From positions 1,691,996 through 1,755,995 of the forward strand of contig NZ_RCIP01000001.1 of NCBI RefSeq assembly GCF_004000275.1: 64,000 nucleotides of DNA. The letters are read 5' to 3'. The position numbers and the translations under genes were made by a program. The stretch's first letter is position 1; every line of letters starts with the position of its first letter. Under the pieces are notes generated by a model. That model searched no databases. It saw only the letters and a list, made by a program, of their open reading frames with translations, and was not told the origin of the DNA. The DNA is from Saccharospirillum alexandrii. Its GTDB lineage: Bacteria > Pseudomonadota > Gammaproteobacteria > Pseudomonadales > Natronospirillaceae. This document shows positions 29,867-37,700 of this stretch, one piece after another.

Positions 29867-30226
29867 ATGATGAAAATGCAGGAAATCAAAGCCTTTATTC
29901 CCGCCAGGGATTTTGAACTGTCCCGCCGTTTCTATCTGGACCTGGGGTTTGAGATCCCCTGGCAGGATGAACAATTGGCTTATGTGCGTTACCAGCACTG
30001 CAGCTTTCTTTTGCAGAATTTCTATGTCGAAGCCCATGCCCGGAACTGTGTTATGCATTGCCTGGTGGAAGGCGTCGATGACTGGCACGCGATAGTGTCG
30101 CAAAAGCAGCTGGCGAAGACCTACGGCGTGCAATTATCTGACCTGGAAAATCAGCCCTGGGGCATGCGTGAATTCACGCTGACCGACCCCAGCGGGGTGC
30201 TGTGGCGAATTGCCCAGAATCAATAA
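29867..30226 (+). CDS. VOC-superfamily protein (glyoxalase-like)
   Basis: A 119-residue protein with the VOC beta-alpha-beta-beta-beta pattern: KAFIPARDFELSRRFYLDLGFEIPW and a terminal FTLTDPSGVLWRIAQ. The usual metal residues of glyoxalase I are not all evident, so a binding or resistance function is as likely as catalysis. It sits 12 bp after the first binding protein and 10 bp before the second, hence one operon. Substrate unknown. Confidence 0.75.
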   Translation: MMKMQEIKAFIPARDFELSRRFYLDLGFEIPWQDEQLAYVRYQHCSFLLQNFYVEAHARNCVMHCLVEGVDDWHAIVSQKQLAKTYGVQLSDLENQPWGMREFTLTDPSGVLWRIAQNQ

Positions 30227-30236
30227 GGAATGACCA

Positions 30237-31235
30237 ATGAGAACCGCCATGTCCATGTTGCGTTTGCCGACAAGTCTGATCCCCCTGATATTTGCGCTCA
30301 GCCCCCCGGCGTTTGCCGAGGACTTTCCGCTCACCATTGAGCACAAATTTGGGACCACGGTCATTGAAGATCAACCCGAACGCGTCGCCAGCATCGATTA
30401 CGGCGGTATTGGCAACCTTCTGGCCGTCGGGATCTCGCCGGTCACCGTTCGCCAATGGCGGGCCATTGATGGCTTCGAGTACACAGCCGGCCCCTGGGCA
30501 GAACACTTGCTGACCACAGAACCGGTGGTACTGGACGGCGACCTGGATTTCGAGGCCATTGCGGCCGCGAAACCGGATGTCATCATTGCACTCTACTCAG
30601 GGATCGACAGCGTGGAGTATGAAAAGCTGAGCCTGATTGCGCCGGTGGTAGCAGTGCCTCAAAGCATCAGTGATTACGGTCTCCCATGGGATGAACGCGC
30701 TCTTATCACGGCGCGGGCCGTTGGCGAAGAGGCCAATGCCGGACGTCAGATCGCGGCGATCGAAGACCGGCTCACGGAAATCGCCGCAGCTCACCCCGAA
30801 TGGCATGGCAAAACAGCGGTCATCGGCGGTTTTCGGCAAGAACAAGGTCAACCCTATGCCTATACCACCCATGATGTAAGAGCCCAGTTCCTTTACGAAA
30901 TGGGCTTCACCGAAACCCCAGCCATGAACGCGCTAACCGGAGAAACCGATTTCGTCATTAACCTGTCGACTGAACAGCTGGATGTTATCAACGCTGATGT
31001 CATGGTGTATTACGTTACTGATGCCGGTATGCAGGACGCTCTGGCCGAACCCAGCCGCCGGTTTCTAAGCGCCTATGGAAGCGGGGGCGAGGTCTTTCTC
31101 GGAGATCTGCCGGTAGCAGCCCTTGCCCGGGTGTCCCTGCTGTCCATACCGGTCGCACTGGAAGCCCTCGTCCCCATGCTCGAGGGCGCAGCAGACGGTG
31201 ACCCAAGCACCCCGGTTCCAGACGCCAGACAGTGA
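30237..31235 (+). CDS. FecB-type iron ABC substrate-binding protein 2
   Basis: 332 residues with a signal peptide ending near SPPAFA (residue ~27) and no lipobox cysteine. Mature N-terminus EDFPLTIEHKFGTTVIEDQPERVASIDYGGIGNLLAVGISPVTVRQW closely parallels the first binding protein. Further motifs are LDFEAIAAAKPDVIIALYSG and a C-terminal helical lobe. AAGGA precedes the ATG. Probably a diverged duplicate with a different ligand, under the same Fur box; ligand not determinable. Confidence 0.85.
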   Translation: MRTAMSMLRLPTSLIPLIFALSPPAFAEDFPLTIEHKFGTTVIEDQPERVASIDYGGIGNLLAVGISPVTVRQWRAIDGFEYTAGPWAEHLLTTEPVVLDGDLDFEAIAAAKPDVIIALYSGIDSVEYEKLSLIAPVVAVPQSISDYGLPWDERALITARAVGEEANAGRQIAAIEDRLTEIAAAHPEWHGKTAVIGGFRQEQGQPYAYTTHDVRAQFLYEMGFTETPAMNALTGETDFVINLSTEQLDVINADVMVYYVTDAGMQDALAEPSRRFLSAYGSGGEVFLGDLPVAALARVSLLSIPVALEALVPMLEGAADGDPSTPVPDARQ

Positions 31236-31644
31236 CGACACGATAAGAACCCTCAGCCGCCGTCGTCAGGGGCATCAGTTACGCCGCCGAAGACGATCGG
31301 ACAAAGGGTTGCACCTGACGCTACAGGACGCAGCCCTTTCACCGGAGCACTGACGTCAAACGTCACATTTGAACCCACACCAACCTAGCCTTCCGGGATT
31401 AACCCAAACCACGTCAAATCTTTGTCGTAAACAAACAAGAAATTGCGATTCCGGCCTTGCAACGCCAAATAAACCGCATAAACTCGCCAATATTGAGAGC
31501 CAAGTCTCATTCTGGACCCCATGGAATGGCCAAGTTAGTAGAAATACGATCCGGATTTAATTCTTTGGCACGGTTCTGGCTTATACCTAACGTAAGAATG
31601 GTAGAAGTAAGACAAGCATATTGACTGATATTGGGAAACTGATT
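31236..31644. other. Intergenic region before pilin gene
   Basis: No gene supported. GC content falls from about 31380 onward. It holds a perfect inverted repeat TGACGT-CAA-ACGTCA at 31351-31365, operator-like but unassigned, and the sigma-54 promoter described separately. Confidence 0.5.
31566..31581 (+). promoter_or_regulatory. Sigma-54 (-24/-12) promoter of mshA-like pilin
   Basis: TGGCACGGTTCTGGCT fits TGGCACRNNNNTTGCW except for G in place of the second T. Spacing of GG to GC is correct. Predicted start near 31592 leaves a ~50-nt leader before the ATG at 31645. Confidence 0.75.
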
Positions 31645-32016
31645 ATGAAGCAACAAAAAGGTTTTACGCTCGTTGAACTTATTATTGTCATTGTAATCTT
31701 AGGATTGCTTTCTGCGGTAGCGCTTCCAAGATTTATCGATTTAAGCGGCGACGCCGAACAAGCCGCTGCTGAGGGCGCTGCTGGGGCATTAGCGTCTGCG
31801 GCCTCTATCAATTATTCTGCAGGCCTTGTTGGAAATAGTGATGCGGAGGCTACAGCAGCTCTAACCTGTACCGCAATGGCAGCGGCGATTCTTACAGAAG
31901 ACGCAGCAGACAGCTGGACCGGGCCTACTCCAGATTCGGGCACTAGAGGAGAAACACGTACATGTACGGCGAACGTTGGCTCTGCAACTGCTACTGCATC
32001 GGTAATCGACTGGTGA
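31645..32016 (+). CDS. mshA: MshA-like major type IV pilin
   Basis: Structural subunit of an MSHA-type pilus. 123 residues from ATG 31645; an upstream TTG at 31621 would spoil the short leader. The prepilin site MKQQKG/FTLVELIIVIVILGLLSAVALPRF is canonical, with Glu5 of the mature protein. Two C-terminal cysteines (ALTC and RTC) can form the D-region disulfide. The body is rich in Ala and Thr. GC content is clearly lower than in the flanking genes. Followed by a strong hairpin before mshC, so much of its transcription may stop there, which suits a major subunit. Confidence 0.85.
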   Translation: MKQQKGFTLVELIIVIVILGLLSAVALPRFIDLSGDAEQAAAEGAAGALASAASINYSAGLVGNSDAEATAALTCTAMAAAILTEDAADSWTGPTPDSGTRGETRTCTANVGSATATASVIDW

Positions 32017-32055
32017 ACTGCGGCGACAACCTAGCCAAGTAAAAAAACAAGACTA

Positions 32056-32104
32056 TAAGCAGGTAAACTACTTCATTTTACAGAAGTTATTTACCTGCTA
32101 ATTT
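32056..32104 (+). terminator. Hairpin after mshA
   Basis: AGCAGGTAAA at 32058-32067 pairs with TTTACCTGCT at 32090-32099, extended inward by CTTC/GAAG with one bulge. A short AT-rich tail follows. It probably limits readthrough into the minor pilin genes. Confidence 0.6.
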
Positions 32105-32250
32105 AACGTACTACCTCACAAGTTAATTGCTCCCAATCAACTCTTTGCTAAAAAGACAGTGGCTTAGTCAGTATTGTCAATAACTTAATTACAATCTTAA
32201 GACTCTAAGGACTTCTTCGTTAATCGTCACCCTAAGTGGACATTTAGGCA

Positions 32251-32799
32251 ATGAGTGAACAATACACTGCGAACAGACTAAATGTAGAGAATGGTTTTTC
32301 TCTAGTCGAGTTAGTTGTTATTGTACTTCTTATAAGCATTCTTTCTGCGGTTACTCTCCCAAGGTTGTTCAATCTTTCCTCATTTAACGATGCTGGTACG
32401 AGAACCCACTTAGAATCCGCCTTAACTTTCACCCGCAATCGCGCCACAACCACCCAATGCACCCTCGAATTCCGCATCACCACCACCGGCTGGAGCGTCT
32501 GGCAAGATGATGACTGCCAAAGCACCGGCTCAAGTGGTGCCGGCTGCGCAGCACCCCTGAATTTTATAACCGCTGTTGCTGCGCCAGGCGAAACGACCCA
32601 ATTAACGGGAACCCTGACCAGTACCACACTCGAACGGCTCTTCTTCACACCAACCGGTCGGCTTTATCGATACAACACCACAGGCGATTGCACCAGTCTA
32701 CCCGCGAATCTGGTACCCAGTGGCACTCAGATTGTGGGGTTAACCCCGACGACCACTTTACGGCTCGATGGCGTCACTGGTTATGTGGCGGTGCAATAA
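32251..32799 (+). CDS. mshC: MshC-like minor pilin (GspH-type)
   Basis: 182 residues. Prepilin motif ENG/FSLVELVVIVLLISILSAVTLPRLF near residue 14, then a GspH/FimT-like C-domain with RNRATTTQCTLEFRIT. The 5' third is AT-rich like mshA while the rest returns to local GC. Stop and the next start are one base apart. Minor pilins of this kind prime pilus assembly. Confidence 0.8.
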   Translation: MSEQYTANRLNVENGFSLVELVVIVLLISILSAVTLPRLFNLSSFNDAGTRTHLESALTFTRNRATTTQCTLEFRITTTGWSVWQDDDCQSTGSSGAGCAAPLNFITAVAAPGETTQLTGTLTSTTLERLFFTPTGRLYRYNTTGDCTSLPANLVPSGTQIVGLTPTTTLRLDGVTGYVAVQ

Positions 32800-32800
32800 C

Positions 32801-33391
32801 ATGCAACCTAAGGTCATCAACGTCCAACAGCCCCGCACAGAACACGGGGTCACGCTGATCGAGTTGGTTATTGCCATTGTGGTCATCGGCATCACCGCAA
32901 CGGCCATTCTACAGAGCCTGGGTTTTCTAACGGTCAGCAATGTCGACCCCATGTTGCGCAGCCAGGCTAACCTGGTCGCACAGAGCACACTGAGTGAAGT
33001 CATGAGCCAGTCATTCTTCGACGGTGACGACGATCCGCGCATTGACGATACGGTGACCAGCCCGAACATCTGCCCTTCAGCCGAATCTGACGGCAGTTAC
33101 GACCGCAGGCTTTGGGATAACCTCTGCGACTACAACGGCTTCGATTCCAACAACGATGACGGGCTCGCCCCCGGTATTCGCGACCGGCTGGGGAACGCCC
33201 TGCCCGGTTTGTCGAGCTACCGCGTTCAGGTTGATGTCGATACCAGCACGGGTCTAACACTGGGTACACTGTCGAATACGGCGGGTTGTACGCCCCGCAT
33301 CGCCAGAATTACCGTTACCGCGTCAGACCCTCGCGGCCAGACGGTTCAGCTCACCGGCTATCGAACCAGCTACTGGGATGAGGGCTGTTGA
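32801..33391 (+). CDS. mshD: MshD-like minor pilin
   Basis: 196 residues from ATG 32801, directly after the mshC stop; an earlier start would overlap mshC. Prepilin motif EHG/VTLIELVIAIVVIGITATAILQSL; valine replaces the usual phenylalanine at +1. The C-domain contains ANLVAQSTLSEVMSQSFFDGDDDPR, typical of the MshD group, and several cysteines. Confidence 0.8.
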   Translation: MQPKVINVQQPRTEHGVTLIELVIAIVVIGITATAILQSLGFLTVSNVDPMLRSQANLVAQSTLSEVMSQSFFDGDDDPRIDDTVTSPNICPSAESDGSYDRRLWDNLCDYNGFDSNNDDGLAPGIRDRLGNALPGLSSYRVQVDVDTSTGLTLGTLSNTAGCTPRIARITVTASDPRGQTVQLTGYRTSYWDEGC

Positions 33392-33395
33392 TGTG

Positions 33396-34298
33396 ATGAC
33401 GTCCATACACCCGAAACACTTTCGCCAACCCGGTTTTACCCTGGTTGAACTGATTGTCGTGATCGTAATCATCGGCATTCTGGTAGCGGTCGTTGGTCCG
33501 CTGATCGGCAATCGCTATGCCGCCATTGTCGATACCCAACAGCGCGCGGCCTGGGTGCAACAAGGTGAAGCCGCCTTCTTTCAACTGCGGCAGGATCTGG
33601 ACCGCTCGGTCCCCAATTCGGTACGCACCTCAGAGGCGACCGCCGGCAATGATCAGGTTGTGGAGTTTTTCACGCTGTCTCCGGATCAGGCACAACCGGC
33701 CTTGCGATACCGGGATCGAAACTACGCACCCACCTATGATCGGTTGAACATCAATAACGACGGGTCTTTTGATGTTTTTGGGGCGCTGTCCAGCTTGCCG
33801 GCAGGCACGTCAACCTATGTATCAATTGCCTCACCCGGGTTCAGCCAGCTCTATAGCGATTGGGCCGATGAACTGGCAGGCAATCAGGAAGGCTACATAG
33901 CAGAAGTCGATTCAATTGTTAACCGAACCACCTGTGACTGTGGCGATTGCTCTCAGTGCCCGGTGACCCAGATAACACTCGACAACAGCAACCACCGCTT
34001 CCCCAATGACAGCCCCTTTTTCAGGGCCTACTTTACCAACGGACCCGTCGCTTACCGCTGCGACAGCGGTCGGCTGGAGCGGATTACCGGCTATACTGAC
34101 CTGGGCAACACGGCCCTGTCCAGCCGCATAGGCGCAGCCACACCGGCGCGCATTACCGACGATGTCACTCAATGCAGTTTCAACTGGACGCCGGGCTTTC
34201 TGTATCGCCCCCCTACCCTCACGGTTACACTGGCATTGGGGGATGGCTCGGAAGGCATTCAACTCACCGATACCTTTGTGCTGGGGAATGGCCTATGA
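33396..34298 (+). CDS. mshO: MshO-like minor pilin
   Basis: 300 residues from ATG 33396 (GAGGG about 10 nt upstream); ATG 33378 inside mshD is less likely. Prepilin motif QPG/FTLVELIVVIVIIGILVAVVGPLIG. The large C-domain carries a cysteine cluster (CDCGDCSQC) near residues 178-186 and pairs QQLRQDLDR-like to GspJ-type pseudopilins. Overlaps mshP by ATGA. Confidence 0.8.
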   Translation: MTSIHPKHFRQPGFTLVELIVVIVIIGILVAVVGPLIGNRYAAIVDTQQRAAWVQQGEAAFFQLRQDLDRSVPNSVRTSEATAGNDQVVEFFTLSPDQAQPALRYRDRNYAPTYDRLNINNDGSFDVFGALSSLPAGTSTYVSIASPGFSQLYSDWADELAGNQEGYIAEVDSIVNRTTCDCGDCSQCPVTQITLDNSNHRFPNDSPFFRAYFTNGPVAYRCDSGRLERITGYTDLGNTALSSRIGAATPARITDDVTQCSFNWTPGFLYRPPTLTVTLALGDGSEGIQLTDTFVLGNGL

Positions 34299-34705
34299 AC
34301 CGCAAACCACAGCAAGGCGTCGCACTGGTGGCGGTTATTTTTCTGATTGTTGTCATCGGCGCTGCCCTGGTGGTCATCTCCCGGCTGTCGATTTCATCCA
34401 GTGCACAGGTCACGCAAAACCTGCTGCAAAGCCGGGCACGACAGGCCGCATCGGCAGGGCTTGAGTGGGCCACGCAACGGCTGGTAGAAGAGGGTTCTGG
34501 CGCCTGTGCAGCCGATACAACCATCACCGTCCCTGCCTACTCTGATTACACCGTCACTGTGAGCTGCACCGAAGGGGCATACAACCGCCCTAACCCGGCC
34601 TCACAGCGTGTTTTCTTGTATCGTCTGACGGCTGAGGCCGCCTTTGGCAATATGAACGATGCCAACTATGTCTGGACCCAACGCAATGCCACTGTTGAAC
34701 TCTAA
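34295..34705 (+). CDS. mshP: MshP-like pilus component
   Basis: 136 residues from ATG 34295, overlapping mshO by 4 bp; a longer upstream frame is a shadow. N-terminus MNRKPQQGVALVAVIFLIVVIGAALVVISRLS is a PilX/GspK-like membrane segment without the phenylalanine and glutamate of true prepilins, as in MshP. ARQAASAGLEWATQRL is the family hallmark. Its end overlaps the mshQ start. Confidence 0.8.
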   Translation: MNRKPQQGVALVAVIFLIVVIGAALVVISRLSISSSAQVTQNLLQSRARQAASAGLEWATQRLVEEGSGACAADTTITVPAYSDYTVTVSCTEGAYNRPNPASQRVFLYRLTAEAAFGNMNDANYVWTQRNATVEL

Positions 34706-37700
34706 GTTACGTCTAAGCATCACTCAGGTGCTGGTAGCCGGTGCTGCGCTGAGTGTCAGCCTACCTGCTCTGGCTGATGTCTTTAATTTGTCGCTGGGCC
34801 AGTTTCCCGGCTGTTCGACAAGCTGGAATGTCTCGGGCACAACTTATACCTGCACGGGTGATGGCCGCATCACTTTGAACAATGGCGACGACATCGTGGC
34901 CAATACCAACGCAACCCTGGTCGCCAATAATGGTTTCCGACTGGGAGACGGTAGTATCGGGTCAAACACCAATCGCATTGATCTGACAGATAGCTACGGT
35001 CAAATCATTGCCGATGGAACCTCCGTATTCGGTGATCTGACTTCGAATAGCAGCGGCATCGAATTAACCGACAGCATTATAAACGGCACCCTGACGGCCA
35101 ATGGTGACATAGATCTCGACGGCGGTACCGTTACCGGTAAAGTGACCAGCCTCAATAATCGTGTTGACGCCCAAGACACTAACCTGCTCGGGGGCGCCCA
35201 GGCCCAATCCGGTATGACGTTTGACGGTGGCACGCTCAGTGGCGACTTCGTTATGACTTCCAACAACCCCATTGAATTTGAGGACGTCACCTTCATCGCA
35301 GGGAGTGTCAGCGGGGCCAGCAGAGTAAGAATTGAAGACAGCACCTTTGGTAGCCCCTCAAACCCGGTCAATGTAGTCAGTAATTCCAATGAAATTGTAG
35401 TGCGCAATTCCACAGTCCATGGCGATTTGACAGCACCCATTAATTCCGATGTCGATGTTTCCAACAACAGCAACGTCTACGGCACCTGTACTCCTAACAG
35501 CCCCAATTGCCAGCCAGCAGCACCCCAACCTCCGGAAAACTGTGCACTTAACCCGGGCCTGCAAGGCGAGTATTTCAACAATCGCTTTTTAACGGGCACG
35601 CCTGCCTATGAAGACAACGTGCCGACCATCGATTTCGAGTGGGGCAGCGGTTCACCCAGCACCGCTGCGGTAGGCAACGACAATTTCTCAATTCGCTGGA
35701 CCGGCTATCTCAATGCGCCCACAACCGGAACCTACACCCTGGCTACAAACTCGGATGACGGGGCGCGGTTGTACGTCGATGGCAATCTGATCATCGATGA
35801 TTGGTCTGATCACGCCCCCCGGGTTCGAACCGGGTCCGTGTTTTTGCAGGCGGGTGAACTGGTTCCTGTTGTATTGGAATATTATGAGAACGGCGGTGGG
35901 GCGACCATTCAGCTGGGTTGGGAGCCGCCGGGTGAATCTGGCCTGACAATCATTCCGGCCTCTGCTCTTTACTACTGCACGTCACTGACGCCTGTCGCTT
36001 ATTACCCACTCAACGAAAGCAGTTACTCCGGTGCAGCAGGTGAAATACTGGATTACAGTGGCAATAACAATCACGCCACAACCACGGGCAATATTACCCC
36101 GGCAGCTGGATACACTTGCGAAGGTGCCTCAGTGCCGGCGAACAACAGCAGTGCATTGCGTTCTGCTGTCGATACCGGTTTAAACCCGGGTGACCTTACC
36201 CCAACCCGCGGGACACTCAGTTTCTGGTATAAAAGCAACCTCGACTGGGATGGCGACAACCAGGACCGGGTTCTGTTTTCTGCCAACAGCGATCAGTACG
36301 GCAATAACGACAACAACCGCTATTTCTACCTCATGCTCCGCGACAATGGGCGGTTGCGATTCGAGTTTGAAGACTCCAATGACGGCGATTACAACTTTCA
36401 AACCAACAACAGCACCCGAAATTTTAACGCCAATGAATGGGTTCATGTCGCTGTCACCTGGGATATGATCAATGGTGACTACAGTATCTATGCCAACGGC
36501 ACGACCGTGGGCAGCCTAAACAACCTGAATACAACCGGACTACTCAGTCAGCTCAACACTCTGTACATCGGCGACAACCGCTCCAACTATGTCGAACCTG
36601 GCCGTTCCGCCAACGGTGTGTTCGACGAAGTGCGACTTTACGACTACGCCCAATCCAGCAGTCAGATTCTGGCTGACATGGGCAACACCGTTGCTTGCTC
36701 AACACCTGGCACCTGCATCACCGATACCTTCAGCGGCAGCCTGAGCGACGACTGGCAAACCCTGCGCAGCAGTGGCACCTTTACACCTCAGGTTGTAGGC
36801 GGACGGCTGCGCCTGACCCCCGATAACACCAACATTGCCACGGCCACCACTTTTCTGCGGCAGTTCCCGAGTGAAAACAACCGCGTCGTTGTCGAATTTG
36901 ATTTTTACGCTTATAAGAATAACGGTGCGACCAACGCAGCCGATGGCGTGACAGTCACCTTTTCTGACCGCGACATTACCCCCTTTCCGGGCAGTTTTGG
37001 TGGCTCGCTGGGCTACGCGCAACGAAACAATGGCGACCCGGGCTTCAACGGCGGCTGGCTGGGCATTGGCCTGGACGAGTTTGGCAATTTCTCGAACCCG
37101 ACGGAAGGTCGGGTCGGGGGCCCCGGAGCCCGGAGCAATGCCATTGCCATTCGCGGCTACGGGTCCGGCACAACCGGGTACCGCTACTTACGGGGTACGT
37201 CAGCCAACATCTCCCCTGCGGTGCTGACCTCCAGCACAACGCCACACCGGTATCGCATCACTATTGATAACAGTAACGGTACTCAGGCGCTGGTAAAGAT
37301 CGAGCGCAACGCAGGCTCGGGGTACGTCACACTGGTGAGTGAATTCGATGCTCTCAACGAAGCCGGCCAGCCCGCCATTCCTGAAAAGCTTGTACTTACC
37401 CTAACCGGCTCGACCGGCGGCAGCAGCGCCAATCATGAGATCGATAACTTTCAGGTGTGTGCCGACGTTATCGAGCCCTACGATGCCCCCATCCACCACT
37501 TTGAGCTGATTCGAAACCAGGCCGTCGGGCTCACCTGCGAACCCCTGAATGTGACCATTCGCGCTTGCGCCAATGCAGCCTGCACCCTGGAATACACCGA
37601 TCCGTTCAGCGCTACCCTGAGCCCGGCTGACGGCTGGGAGGGCGGCAATGAAGTGACCGATATCGTGTCGGGAGCGTCGATCGGCTTCTTACCTGACGCA

